Source of the DNA: Seriola aureovittata
Taxonomy: Eukaryota; Chordata; Actinopteri; Carangiformes; Carangidae
Length of the DNA: 64,000 bases
Direction: 5' to 3'
Assembly (NCBI RefSeq): GCF_021018895.1
Contig: NC_079387.1
Location: 7,799,583-7,863,582, forward strand
The position numbers were made by a program, and so were the translations under genes. Numbering within the stretch: position 1 is the stretch's first letter; each line of letters begins with the position of its first letter. A model generated the notes under the pieces. That model had not been told where the DNA came from, ran no database searches, and saw only the letters and a program-made list of their open reading frames with translations. This document shows positions 46,686-59,447 of the stretch, one piece after another.

Positions 46686-49600
46686 TATATCATAGGGTAT
46701 AGTTAAGCAGTATGCAATTAAGTGCCTGAAAGAGAAACATTAGAAGTGTCCTATAATTTCATAGCATGTGTTCAGTTTCAGACAGTTTATACAAATGCAT
46801 GTTTCTACAGTCATCACAGTTGCACATATTAAAAATCTGTTGGTGAACCTGTTTCACAGATGTGTGCTACATTATGCATTGTTACTGCATATTCTTAAGC
46901 TAAATTATGTGTGAAGTAAAACCATACAGGCAATAGCACATGTTTAGACAAAGAGGCGTAAACAGTAACAGTAGTGGATACATTGGAACCACACAGACTT
47001 ACTGCACAACATTGTATTATGACTCAAAACACCTGACATGTGCACTGAGGCAGATGTAGTGTGTGTGGCAGGTCATTATGGCTGCTAACTGTAGTTGAAC
47101 TTAATTCTGTAATTATGTTCTGTATCAGTCTGTCAGGTGAGGAGAACTGAGATCCAATAAAAACAGTTTTCATACAGCAGAAAATATGACTTTAAACTGG
47201 CCTGCTGCCATAACTATTTTTGCTGGCGCCATATTGCTGCTGCAGCAGAAAAGAGACACTGCAGTCTCTTTATCTCCCTTGATTTGAAAGTTGTTACAGC
47301 CATTATATTTTGAGCATGTCTCCTGACCTGCATCCCAGAGCAAAGTCTAAATAGGCATTCTTTATTTCATAAGTTTGTCTAGATATAGTGTTTCCATGCA
47401 ACAACATCACACCTTTAGAAAGGTGTTCCTGTTTCAACTCGACACAAACAAGGCCAAAGTATTCAGAGAGTCACCCACTGCACCAAATGAGCTGCTTTTT
47501 TAAAAAAATTTCTCATTATATTAACCCTTCCATTAATCACCCTGTGTCATGTCTACATATGTGCGCCTGTTTGTGTACGTGAATGTGTGAGACTGTGTCA
47601 GCCGTGAACACAGTGGCTCTGTGGATCATTAATCAACTCAAGGCGAGCCAGCCAAGGGGCTCCCAAAATGTCAGGGGGGGAGAGGCGAGAGTTTGCTGCG
47701 CTCTGTGCTCCTGCGTGCTCCTACACCAGGGAGCTGATCGCAGCACATCACTCCCATCAGTCCCAGATGGGGGGGGAGAGCATGAGGAAAGAGGATGTGT
47801 GTATGTGTATATGAGTTGGAGAAAACCCAGTAAGGCTGGCCCACAAAAACCCAGCACATTCTCACAAATGATGCCAGGCTAAAATTAAACTTTTAACAGC
47901 TTTGTAAACTGTTTTGAACAGATAGATCTGAAAGATAATAAGCTTCGATTTCACACTGAGGCAGACAGTAACTCTCAGCTTTTATTTTGGTGGCGCACAG
48001 GTTTTAAGCATCTGTTCAACATCACAATGCATGCTGTGATTAGGTGACAGAAGGAGTGGAGAATGTTTGGACAAGAATACAAGAGGAGAGAAGTGGCGGT
48101 GCACATTAAAAGCTAGTAGATTTTATTGAAGGGCAACAACTTGGCACTTTCAAGTGGTAAACACAGTTTTGAATTGATCTGAAATTGGGGGTGAAATTGA
48201 GGGTGGTTTAGAGAACAGAGATTCAATTCTAAAATTCAGAGCAGTTATTTGACAGTGGCTCAACTTTGTTAGGAAAGAAAGGATACAGAGACTGAGCTAA
48301 AAAAGAAAAAAGTGAAAAGAGTGTGAGGTTGCAGACAAAAGCAAGGGGTTAGGAAGAAGCTCTCACTGAGGAGGAATCACAGCAAAGATGTCAAAAATTA
48401 TTGATATTATGACAAAATGTCTTATCATATCTCAATGTGAAATTCCAATTTCATACTACTTGGGTCTTATTTTTGTAATTTTGTCCATATGCAGCAAATC
48501 TTATTATGAAAGAGAAAACTCAGGTAAATGGTAAAATTGTAAGTTTTTTATGAGTTTAAAAATAAAATTCATGGTTGAGCTTTGAGCAACTAAAATTACT
48601 ATAGTTTAGGTTTTAACTAGGGATGAGTACATGTAATAGAATAATCAATTACTAATTATTGATTACAACTCTTTGTAGATTATTTTTTCTTTGGTACTTT
48701 CTAAATATTGCTAGTTCCTGCATGCATTTGGAGAAAACATGTTGCCGCATGACTAAGACTAAAAATAAGTATCAGCCTAAATATAACAGAATGTTTTTTA
48801 CTGGTAATTACATTTGAAAAAGCAGGGGTGGCATTATATATGAAGACAAGACAATTAGCACATTATGCACAATTTCACTTATTCGTTTTCAACAGAGGCA
48901 GAGAGTGTCTCATTATGGGTTGTTAGTAGCCTTGTTTCTGCCGGATTTTTTTATGTTCGTTTTTTAAGTTAATCAGCCCTAAAAGTAGTTTTTCACAGCT
49001 CTTAATAATGTGTTTTTAAATAAATTCCTGACATGTGCCGACGTCGGGTGGAGAAGCAAACCGGGGAGCGAATCATCTGTCAGGCGGCCAGGAACTGACT
49101 GGTGTCACAGATGATGAGGAGCTCAATGCCAACTGTCAGAGAAATGAATTCTGGCCACTTCCAAGATGTTGTCAGAGGACTGTGTGAGTCTGATACACAA
49201 GTGATACAAATGTGGGATTTACGTTGTCCTGACTGGTGGGATTTCATGTCTGACTTTCAATCGAATATTCAGGCCAGTACCGCAGATATCTGTGTAGTTA
49301 CTCAATCTGGGATTGAGTATATTACATGTGTGCAGAGGCCACAATAATAATACATACTTAAATGATTTCAAATCTCAGGCTGGAGTTTTCATCAGCACTA
49401 GTTTGTCCAGCTATATTTAAATAAACTCACATCTGGGGAGCTTTGGGACCAATGTTACATCTAAGCGGCAAATGCATCAAAGCCAGTTTGCTGATATATG
49501 TCTAACACTTGTGATTCTACATACACACAAATATATATATGGAGCATTTGGTGGCAAATTATTTTAGATACCAAGGGTTTGCTTGTGATTTAGGGTTTAA

Positions 49601-50037
49601 TAAGTGATATTCAGGGATAGAGAGACAAAATGAAGAAGAGGAGTGTTTGTGTAAGACATGGAGAGGGTGGGTGTGGGCTCTAGAAAGCAGAGGAGCGTTG
49701 GGGTGGAATAGAGCAGTTTTAGATACAGCGTGTCACTGTTTGGAGTACCAGAATGGATACATAGGGGAAAACTGTGTCGGTTGACAGCTAGCCTGGGGTG
49801 TAGCATAAATAAAGGATGGTTAAACCAAGCAATGCACAGCTCGCCTCATGTGAAATAACCTAGAGGGGTTTAAGGAGGAGGTGGATGTGAATTAGTGTGT
49901 GTGTATGTGTGTGTCTGAAAGCGAGTGGGCTTTGGATACACAAGGCATAAACAAATGAAGAAAGAGCTCTCGCTCTCAGATGTTGGGTCCCTCCCTTCAG
50001 GAAATTGTTTGCTCCTGATGCAAACAGTACACAAAAG

Positions 50038-50059
50038 CACACACACACACACACACACA
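50038..50059. repeat. (CA)n microsatellite
   Basis: A 22-bp CA array. Confidence 0.9.
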
Positions 50060-50349
50060 AATAAAGCTGCACATGAGCATACACACCAAGGGATAATGGC
50101 TTCCCATAAGAGGAGCACAAGCAAAGTCAGCACTGTGATTTTGATTTACCTCATTCATCAACCACGGACATCCGAAAGCACACATATACACACGCGTGCA
50201 CACAAACACACACTCGCTCTCTGCCTCATCCTTGTCCCAGTCCTTTGCACCAGAGATGGCCATTATCTTGGTGTGCCCTTGTTTGAGTGTGAAACATTTT
50301 CATCTGCTATGACTCATTGCTTTGAGAGTATACCAGCTGCCCAATGCCC

Positions 50350-50880
50350 AAGTGTGTGATCATGGCATAAAGCGTACGGAGGCAAGCAATGGCTGGCTGG
50401 GAAGCCTTAGCAATGGACTAATTAGGCTTTTAACAGAGAAAAGGCAACAGGCTTGAACTGCAGATGGCGTGCAAGGGGAAATTGTCATAATATAGGCTTT
50501 TTTTCCCTGTCAATAATAGATGCATCCTACAATTGCTGCACATTCATTGTTTATCAAGTGTGCTCTGGGCTGGAAAGTAGCGTCGGTTAGCATTCTTTGA
50601 CAATCCGGCAATTAATACTGAGTTGCCCTCAAGTGAGGTTCCCCACTGCTCTGGAGGTGTTGCTGTACTGTCCGACAGTAGATCCCTGTGGTTGCCCTGG
50701 GCAGCCTCCAGGTGCGAATGTGTAACTGGTTGAATCTGAAGCATGACATGTGCACAAGCTCAACCCCTCCCCTGGAGTAATGAAGATCAGAATGATCTGT
50801 TTATGCTCGTCTGGGAAGCCATTAAGTGATTTAATTCAAATGCAAACTCATGCTGCGCTGTAGTATCGTCTCATTTCCTG
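50350..50880. promoter_or_regulatory. Candidate conserved non-coding element with octamer-like site
   Basis: Non-repetitive sequence with GGACTAATTAGGCTTTTAAC near 50414 (homeodomain TAATTA) and TTAATTCAAATGCAAACTCA at 50831-50850, which contains ATGCAAA (50840-50846), a POU/octamer-like site. It has no coding potential or simple repeats. The role is inferred. Confidence 0.25.
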
Positions 50881-51069
50881 CTGGAAACACAGAATAACTG
50901 TCCGTTTGTTCCAATGATTGACTAATGATTGATTAACTAATTTCACACTACTGTACTGACTCCCACCTCAACTCAGTTGCACTAAACAAACTGTAAAGTG
51001 GCTTCTGTTTGTCACCATTCATTTGGCTGTTTTTCCCCAAAGCCTGGGGGTCGTCCATCGAAAATAAAA

Positions 51070-51530
51070 ACCAAATCATATTAGAGCATTTTAGCTACAC
51101 TCCACTAGCTCCCAGTATCTTTTAGAATATATTTTAAGGCCCCTTTACTTGTTGGTTTGGGACCAGCTTACATTGTGTATTGTAGGCAGTGCAACTTTTT
51201 TCTTTTTTTTTTTTAAACTATGCTCCAAAACTATGGAATACCTTGCCAAGAGCTATAAAACATGTTGGCCCTGTCAACATTTTTAAACAAAAGCTGAAAA
51301 CCTATTTATTTAACTTGGCTTTTAATTAATTGTCTCATATTTTACTATTCTTACTGGTTTCTGTTTTTATTTTCATTTACATTTTTTGTCATCTACTGTA
51401 TATTTAATTTCATTGTTCTTCTATTTGCCCTTATTTTATTGTACTATTTCATTTTTTATTGTAAAGCACTTTGAGCTTCATCTCTTGTATGAAAAGTGCT
51501 CTATAAATAACGTTTATTATTATATTATAT
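51070..51530 (+). mobile_element. L2-like LINE 3' end (ORF2 C-terminus plus 3' tail)
   Basis: The plus-strand frame gives ILATLH*LPVSFRIYFKAPL then LVGLGPAYIV, the 'LHWLPVSFRI.FK...GL.P.YI' block of L2-clade ORF2, with Trp mutated to stop. Further on, YAPKLWNTLPRAIKHVGPVN and then IFKQKLKTYLFNLAFN ends at a TAA at 51327-51329, the normal C-terminal block. The 3' tail GTAAAGCACTTTGAGCTTCA, AAAAGTGCTCTATAAATAAC and then TTATTATTAT is diagnostic of L2-type 3' ends. It is strongly 5'-truncated and dead. Confidence 0.9.
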
Positions 51531-51890
51531 CTATATATTCTCTGCTGTACATTATACCTCTATATATTTCTACATAATGCTATGAAAATGTATCATTAGG
51601 TCCTTTAAAGTAATGGATTTCCTGCTCAGAATCTGTATGTATAGATCAATAGTGTGTCAGTTATAAAAGCTGCAGTAGTGGTTGGATTGTTCAGAAAGAA
51701 CTATAATCTTTAGCAGTAATTGGTTTGATTCCTCAGTTGAACCCAACACAGGAAATCTACATTTGTGGTTCTAGTGTACTGTAACTATGACAACTGAGTA
51801 AGCAGTAGTTTTGCCTGATAAGATTTCATCATTTAAGTACCACTCTAAAAAGCCATGCTGTCAAACAAGTACTTATTTAATAACTAAACT

Positions 51891-52088
51891 AATGAGCCAG
51901 AACATTTTTACTACCCCGGCCTTCAGATGTCTCCACAAGACATCTGAAAACTCCCTCCGGTGTCTGGCACCAAGGTGTTGGCAGCAGATCCAACTGTTCA
52001 CTGACCGTCTCAGACCTTCACCTGCTTGATTACCAGATAATCATCATCATTTGCTTAAACTGTAAATGGTCACAATTTTTGGGCTCAT
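51891..52088. mobile_element. Internally deleted inverted-repeat element, ~198 bp
   Basis: The left end AATGAGCCAGAACATTTTTA (from 51891) and the reverse complement of the right end, ATGAGCCCAAAAATTGTGAC (from 52088), form a diverged terminal inverted repeat. The interior CTGGCACCAAGGTGTTGGCA and GCAGATCCAACTG recalls a common teleost repeat beginning AATGAGCCAAAACATTATGA. No transposase remains. The boundary precision is a few bases. Confidence 0.6.
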
Positions 52089-52099
52089 CGGTGCACAAT

Positions 52100-53620
52100 G
52101 AAGAAGTGGGAAAAAAAAAAAAGGATATTCCAACTGAATTTGATGAAGTTGGTTTTCAAAAGAGATCCCATCTTTTCAACATTTGTTCATGCTGTTTTAA
52201 ATCAAACATTTTCCTCCGTCTGTAAGCACGCCTGCCCTATCTGTGCTTGTTAAAATAAACGTCAATATCGATCAGGAGTACATGTAAGTGTAGATAAGAT
52301 TACCAAAATCTCTTTGAGGTTTTCGCTCTGAGCATGTGTCTTTGTTCTCTGTGGTCAGTAGCAAATACTTCTCACTGTTGATGTTGAAAATTTCAAAGAC
52401 AAAAAACTTTATCTTGGCTGCCAAACATGCAGGAGTACCTAATCAGTCTGTCGTCGCCTTGTCACTTTGAAAACACATTGGGCCAACAGCGCTGCTGCGG
52501 CTTGACTGATTTGCTGCTTATAGCACACTTATGATGATAAAAAGTGGAACAAAGATAAAGCAACAGGTTACCATATTTTCAACTAAAACCCTCTCACTTT
52601 CTTCTCTTTTCCATTACTGGGGTCCATCTCAGGGTGTTAAAGTTAAAAGCATCTGAGCTGATATCCTGTGACACTGTACAACCACGGCATTTGACACAAA
52701 CCTTTTAGGGCTTAACACATCTTAAATGCCCGTCAAATCCCATGCGACAGTGCAGCAGGTATTCATAGGCAATTTAGCCAGAGCAAAAGGGCATCAAAGC
52801 AGCCTCCATTTGTGCTGTGAATTTTAAAAGGCCTGGTGAAAGAACCAGGGAAAGAGAAGGGAAACGTCTATGGTCGCAAACTTCATCACACATATATATT
52901 TCACACTTTTAATGCTGCCATTTTAAAGACTTTGTCTTGTGTCACGCCTGTTTGAAGCAGAGCCTAAACACAGCCATACTGTAATATGGCTTGAGATATG
53001 GCATCAGCTTTATGTGAGGCCTTTTAGTCCATTTAAAAATCTAGCACAGTTTGTTCTGAGATGATTCCTCCAGCAGACTTGAATCATGACTGAGCGTGTT
53101 GTCTCTAATTAAAACATCTGGACCACAAAACCGTTGCAAATAGAGCCTAACTACACAGACAGGTGGACACTGATTACCAAAAAGCTTTAAAATTAGAATT
53201 GCACTCCTGTATTATATAGGTCATTATGCTAAGATGAGGAAATAGTCTTGACATTTCTGTGAGTGTATCATTGTCAGCCCTTCAGTGGAAGTCAGACTGC
53301 AGTCCAGGGTCCAGGTTTCACATCTAAATTCAAATGGTATTAAATGATAAGACTAGTTATCCACTGAAGGCTTTTCCTTTCACCTGTTTTGCCTAATTTT
53401 AAATCTTACATGAAAACTCCCCTGAGGAGGCAAAAAATAGTCAGACAGTGACTTGTAAGCTACAGAGTGTCTTACCCATCATTCTGTTGGAGGCTCCTCA
53501 GAGCTAATGATTTATGGGCAACACGTCCAGGCCTAATTGGATCTTTGAAATACCCATCCCCTTTGTCTGAATGGCTTTAATGGTGTGGCACTGCTGCGCT
53601 ACCTTGATGTGGTGCTCCAG
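52100..53620. other. Non-coding interval, no gene seen
   Basis: Unique-looking AT-rich sequence. No gene, RNA or mobile element was identified. Confidence 0.55.
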
Positions 53621-53624
53621 CTCG

Positions 53625-53626
<2 letters not shown>

Positions 53627-53706
<80 letters not shown>
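53627..53706. repeat. (CT)n microsatellite, 80 bp
   Basis: Forty uninterrupted CT units. This pure homopyrimidine-homopurine mirror tract is capable in principle of triplex formation. Leu/Ser open frames across it are artefacts. Confidence 0.97.
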
Positions 53707-53708
<2 letters not shown>

Positions 53709-53719
53709 TAACACTGGAA

Positions 53720-55190
53720 ATGAACACCGTGTTCACACATAAACAAAAGAAATGCACCCCACTTGCTCTTACTTATTCTATAGAGATCCTCTCTCTCACA
53801 CACACACACACATCTCCCTGGAGAGACGTTGCCAGGCAACAGGAAGCAGCACCCCCTTCCCTTCTATACCCCCGTCCTTTTCTTTTTATTATATTTTTCT
53901 TTTGTGAAGCTGCTATCAAAGGTGAAAGGAACAGAAAGGCGACGCAGCGATCAAGTAAAAGCAATATTTTTCTTTGGTGCTGAATATTTGTTTACTGACA
54001 TGCGCACTGTACTGTATGCCCACATGAGCTCATCAAAATATGTATTTTATCTATTATTATGGTTTTGATTCTATTTATACTGTCAGGATCCAAGCAGTCA
54101 CACAGCCTGAACGTGCATATTTTTAAACATGACCTGCACAGTTATCATGTTTGATGGTGCAGAAGTGGATGAACATGTATCAGTTTTTGCTTTGTCACCA
54201 CAGCCACTATATAACTGAGATTCTCAGTAATAGCCTCACAACTTTAGCCTGAAATTTGACATCTGTCATCGTGGTCGGAGGCAGCTGAATGGACTCCTCA
54301 CTTGTAGACATAAACATAAACCCTTCTTACACATGAATGGATGAACGCACCTCTCAGTGGGCTGGCATTGGTCTGCAATTTTCATTTTCACTCTGGGAAA
54401 ACATGGTTTAAAAAAAAAGAAAAAAGTCCAGTTTCCTATTAAAGTACCCATCAAAATTGGTTTTCTGAATGTAAGGGGAGAAATGGGCCTTGCAGTTGCA
54501 CAATCTTGCTTTGTTGTCGATGATTACTTCAGTTATTCAAGACATTCTGTCTTAGTCTGGCTTTCGTCGGGTTACCAGGCTTCGCAAACATCGGTGATCC
54601 TGGACAGCTGGTGCTGCAAACCGCCTGGATTAACCCTTGTTTGTTGTATGAAATGTTCTAAAACAAGACGAAACAATGATACTTGTAGGGAGGTTTGAGT
54701 ATATGGCAAAGCATTTTGTAAATATTTTTAATGTATATTTAACAAGGAACAAAAAAATAGTACCAAGCCTAACAGCAATGATATCCAATTAGAAAAGATT
54801 AGAAAGAGTAGATATTATGAGCCTTATTAAATGTTGTTCAACATGTTCAGTAGTCAAGAGTGAGTTTTTTAAACTCATCTGTCACTTTGTTGTTGCTTTA
54901 TATCCATATTAGGATCATGTGCCTCAATTTTTGTGTCAGCTGACTGGTCAGTAGCACGGGGATCCGCCCCGATTAAGACTGAACCAACTTCTCTGTCCTC
55001 ACTCCTTCTACATGAACACACCACTTTTCTGCCTACATTGGAGCAGTTTAGGTTATTTCATATGACAGCTTTCTGTCTGTGTTCCTGGTGTGGGCCGGGC
55101 TCGGTGCACCGATCAGAATTCAGGACATTTAAATTTAAGTGTGATGACAGTTGTGGGGTTCTTAGAGAAATACCTAGACTTGAATTAGCT
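53720..55190. other. Non-coding interval, no gene seen
   Basis: A short CA run at 53797-53812 and an A-rich run near 54410. No gene is supported. The plus-strand frame from 54933 runs into repeat copy C and has no recognisable domain. Confidence 0.5.
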
Positions 55191-55194
55191 GGTT

Positions 55195-55565
55195 TTCCTG
55201 CCTCTTGGTGGCAGCAGAATCCAGCTGTAAATGCGACTTTGAAATTGATACTGTTAGCTACTGTTCCACCAGGTTCTGAAGGGAAATATCTTGGCGCTTT
55301 AGCTGCTAAATTCTCCACTGTGTTCACCAGCTAGTTGCTAACTATGTCATTTTTGGTGCTGAGGCAGCTATAACTCAGTGGGATCATTTTCAATGAAAAC
55401 AACTGGAAAGACTTCCAACGAGAGCAGTAAGAGTTAACCAAAACAGTGAAGTTGTTGGCCGTGAAGCCAAAACGATGAGCTGCAAGATGCTAAAAAGCTC
55501 CATAGAGCTTTGGGGAAGTGCAGAGTCTTTTTTTAGTTTTGAAACCATGTTTTTAGGGCACTTTA
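55195..55565 (+). repeat. Dispersed repeat family R, copy C (longest)
   Basis: CCTCTTGGTGGCAGCAGAAT near 55201 and GAAGGGAAATATCTTGGCGC near 55278 lead into TTCACCAGCTAGTTGCTAAC (near 55325), TTTTTGGTGCTGAGGCAGC and GCTAAAAAGCTCCATAGAGC. The last words align with copies A (6555-6750) and B (6880-7180). It is non-coding, and its terminal structure was not resolved. Confidence 0.65.
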
Positions 55566-55569
55566 ACTC

Positions 55570-58510
55570 CAAATGGAGCCTGGCTTTGCTGGACTATACC
55601 ACAACAGCCCCACAGATCCTCTTCAGCAATCTCACTTTATAATTTCGGCTCATGAAAATCACGTATTTCTACATAAAACGTTGACCTTGTGCGTCAGTGA
55701 ACAGTGTGATTTAACAAAGAGGCAGCAGAAAGATTTCCAGCATATTTGTCCTGTATTCATCAAGGCATACAGCCATTAAAATGTACTTTACTGACGATGC
55801 TGCCTTCTTAGTCACCTTCAGATTTCCATTCCAAAATGAAAAGTATAATTAAAAAATAAAAACAGCCAGGAGATTGTTCTCCCATTTCCAGTTGTGAAGT
55901 AACCCTCCCGCGTCCTTGAGCCCTTGCCAAGACTAATGACAAGCCTTGTTGTCTCTCCATTTGTTTTCCTCATGTCCTCTGCCACGTTGCAACACAGTTG
56001 GAGAGAGATTACAGTTGTATTGGGTGCCGCCTGTCACTGTACAAATGCCTGTCATTAATTTCACAGGCAGAAGGCAATTTCAGAGAAGTGGATAAGTTCT
56101 GATAATGATGCGAGCTCTGTTGTGCTGTCAAGCTGTGGAGAGAAACATCAGGTCAAATACGTCTTTTCTCCTTGTTTTAACTTTTGTATGTTCTTATTTA
56201 GATTTAACAAAAAGAGACTCTTTGACCTAGAAGCTTTCTGCATTGATCTCATTTAATATGTCTGTTGATAGACCTGACATATTCTGGTTTCTGTGGAAAA
56301 GGGTGTGCAAATGAATCAAGTGGCAGAGCTAGGCATGAGAGAGAAGGATGATTGAGATGGAGTGGAGGATATCAATTGTCTTAAGATCATTTCAACAATG
56401 CCACCGCCCTCTTAAGCTCAAATATAAATCACCTCATGAGCCTGGTGTTCAAAAGGAGCTGTCGGCTGAAATCCGATGCCACTTGTAGATTTGTTTCTCT
56501 CATTCGGAGAGCTGCTCAGATTCATCCCAAGCTGTGTATTCATCCAAAGGGCTGTCTCATCCTCCTCCTCTCCTCTAATAACTCTGTGTGTGTGTGATTG
56601 CATTAGGGCCATGATAAATGTAAAATAGAAGCTCACCGCTGAGTGCATCATCCCAAATTACTCTGCAGACGACGCTAGTTACAGATGGGACCAGGAGGAA
56701 CGTGTTGTTTTCGAGCCGCCTGCGTCACAGTGCTGTTGTTATCACACTGAAAGCGAGGGCTTTTTTCCCAAAAAACCACAGCCTCTAAATCCACCGAGTC
56801 CTCCTCTTGCTGTCGCCGGCTGATGAGATTTGTGCCTACTCAGCCCAGCAGAAAATTTAGTGAGGTTTCACACATGCTAATAACAAATTTTATATGAAAT
56901 ATGCTGGAACTGTTTTTTTTTTTTTTGTGTCGTTGAACAATCTCTCCTCTGTTGTTAGCACCGTAAACCAGAGCCATCCACACACATTTGCAACTGTCAA
57001 TGGCATAAAAAGACCAAAGTGCAGTGCAAGTTTCGTGGGCCATTACTATACACTAATAAGCTAAAATATTTCCCATCTATATACACTGACATTTATTTTA
57101 GGAGTTAGCTAGAGTTATAGCTCTGTCAGCTCTCCTCAGTCTTTTCCGGTGGTGCATGGCTTTTTACGAACCCACATTAGTCTGTGTGCTAAAATGTGAA
57201 ATAGGGAAATTTTACTAAAAGGAACTATGTCTTTGGCTTGTATTATCTGATATAAATTCTTTTTACACTCACCAGCTTTTTCTTTGATGAGTAAGAAATA
57301 GACATTTACAGTATGTGTTAAGTATTTACAGTATTTTTGTAAGCACTTCCATACAAGACATGACGATTATGTACTATGTTCAGGCTTCATCTGTTTGTTT
57401 GTTTTTTGTCTTATATTCAGTAGGCTTGGTCAAAGTTGCATTCATACTAGATTGAGTTGGAGTTCGAGTGGCAGGAGCTGATCATTCAATCCATTTGATA
57501 TTGGAGCTTCAGTGTCAACTCAGTTTTATTTGAAATTCAAGGGCTTTTCATTCTGCACAGGATACGTCATCCTTGATACGGATGATAACGATAGAGTGCG
57601 AGGATAATAGTACTAAACTGTATAAAGGGAGAAAGGGGGGAAACCTGACAAAGGGATCTGTCCTCTAGGTTTTCTAAGTTTTCCTGTGTGAAAGATGTTA
57701 CCACTGACTCCAGTTGATGGTGTGTATCCTGTGTAGTGTAGTCAGTCCATCATAGCTGAAAGGTTTCTGGATACGGTGACAGGAAATATACTGAAAATTC
57801 ACTATCAGACCAATTTCTAATCCTATTGATGTGTTTGTTTTCTAACTAATCTCACATGATGTGGTTATATTTGATGTGCGAGACTTAGTCAGGCCCAAAA
57901 GTGTCCAGTAAAACCAGTTCAATCTCCAGGGTATTTTTCTTTTGTTTCACAGCCATGAAGAAAATAAATCCCCCCTCCCCCTTATATTTCCCACCCCTGA
58001 CTGTGTCTTTTTAGTCTATTATTAGTGAAAGAAGAGTGAGTGAGTCAGAATCATTGGCAGTGGTGGTGTTTGCCTATTGTTTAATCTTTGCTTTCTTTCA
58101 GAATACTAACGCCGGGCATGATGCCCACTTCTCCGTGTAGCACATCGATAATAAATAATCCATTACACCTCTGCAGCTTTTACAGAAACAACTGAGAAAC
58201 TTGTCTCACAAATTTTGCAACATGCAGAAAAGCACCTCGGTATGTAACTCGTCTGGCCCACTTTGCCATGCATTTTAATTGGCTCTGAGTGTGAAGAGGA
58301 AGTGCGACCGCAACAGTCAAAAGTTGAAGCGCTTCAGCGGCCTGTCTCTGGAGCAGCGAGACGGCTCTCCTCCAGTGCTCTGCAAATCTACAGGCCTGAC
58401 AAATCCTTATTAGGGGCTCCTACTGTACATCACTACAATATGTGTGTATGGGTTTATGATTTTGCACTACTGGCCAGGGAAGCCTATTTGACCAATTAAA
58501 CCAGGATGTA
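55570..58510. other. Non-coding interval, no gene seen
   Basis: No gene is supported. A moderately CpG-containing stretch lies at 56690-56830 (TTCGAGCCGCCTGCGTCAC), and a T14 run at 56913-56926. 58260-58400 is less AT-rich, with open frames in two phases but no recognisable protein. Confidence 0.5.
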
Positions 58511-58514
58511 TTTG

Positions 58515-58515
<1 letters not shown>

Positions 58516-58561
<46 letters not shown>
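58516..58561. repeat. (TG)n microsatellite, 46 bp
   Basis: An uninterrupted TG array. Confidence 0.95.
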
Positions 58562-58563
<2 letters not shown>

Positions 58564-58599
58564 AATGTGTGGGTGTGAAAATATTTAGAATCCTCTTGA

Positions 58600-58860
58600 C
58601 ACCCAATTAGAGAGCAACCCGACATGACCTCCAACTTCAAGAGATATCAAAAAGCTCAGTAGAAACAACAACTTGGAACTGCTTGACAAAATGGCCTCAC
58701 TAATGAGCGCCTGTAAACACAACTTTATTCTTGCTGATTGGTATTTAAAAGAAAGAAAAGACTACAGTGTGTGTGCAGAGTCTATGGCTTTAATTACCAT
58801 GCATAATGAATGCATGGAGACCGGCCATTGTACCAGTGGTCATCTGATATTTGGACTATA
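58600..58860. promoter_or_regulatory. Candidate conserved non-coding element with paired ATGCAT sites
   Basis: TTTAATTACCATGCATAATG leads into AATGCATGG. TAATTA lies at 58791-58796, and two ATGCAT words frame the near-palindrome ATGCATAATGAATGCAT at 58799-58815, a POU/homeodomain-like arrangement. The open frame across it has no known domain. The role is inferred. Confidence 0.27.
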
Positions 58861-59134
58861 TACAGTATGCCCAGGACAGTACACTACAATTTTTTCCCAA
58901 GACTGTTTGTTTTCAGTTATAATAACTTCTAGTTGAAAATATCCACACTGTTTGACAGGAACAAAGCTCTTTTTAAACTTATTTTCTCCTGGATTTGTTG
59001 TGTTTTTCCTGTAAGAAGACACTGTTGGTGACGGTTTAGAGCAAACAAGATCCTCCTCTGACAGGCACGGCTCTGAAATGCTTCTGGCGTCCGGTGGACG
59101 AAAGGTCAAGGCACAAACCACTTAACTGCAATGT

Positions 59135-59180
59135 CCATGCTTTGATTCCCAGCCGGAGGACCCTTGTTGCATGTCAGAGC
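59135..59180 (+). repeat. Possible tRNA-derived SINE body fragment
   Basis: GCTTTGATTCCCAGCCGGAG (59139-59158) resembles a B-box followed by the tail CCCTTGTTGCATGTCAG, which recalls a percomorph tRNA-derived SINE ('GATTCCCAGC...CCTTTGTTGCATGTCA'). No A-box is visible upstream, so it would be 5' truncated. Confidence 0.4.
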
Positions 59181-59426
59181 CACATTAAACCACAGAATTC
59201 ATGCCAGACCAACATCCAGCAGTAACTTTAAACTAATTATACCACAAGTATCAATTTGTCATTTAGCAAATTAAGACAACTTGTAATATTTTACAAATAA
59301 GTTTTCAAATATGACCCCTCAAATGTTATTTATCTAAAAGTCTTCTGTCATTTTCAGTTGAACAGCTTATTTTCTAAAGACACTCACTGACACCTGTAAA
59401 AAGGAAAAGTCAAGTAAAAAGGTTGA

Positions 59427-59447
59427 TTTTTTTTTTTTTTTTTTTTT
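59427..59447. repeat. T21 homopolymer
   Basis: Twenty-one T bases followed by CCCCC, the longest homopolymer in the window. Confidence 0.9.

Larger units (their letters stand above)
46690..51060. other. Non-coding interval, no gene seen
   Basis: No gene is supported. It contains a candidate block at 50350-50880, an AT-rich stretch at 48390-48700, and short TG/CA runs at 49893-49915 and 50038-50059. The plus-strand frame at 47583-47882 (99 codons) is composition-driven, with no domain. Confidence 0.5.

Noticed and set aside
49925..50359. 144-codon plus-strand open frame, the longest in the window
   Set aside because: It runs through CA repeats (His/Thr-rich) with no domain or splice context.
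54933..55334. 133-codon plus-strand open frame
   Set aside because: It overlaps the dispersed repeat copy C and has no domain.
58263..58499. Two overlapping plus-strand frames in a CpG-containing stretch
   Set aside because: Neither translation is recognisable and the frames end without donor sites.
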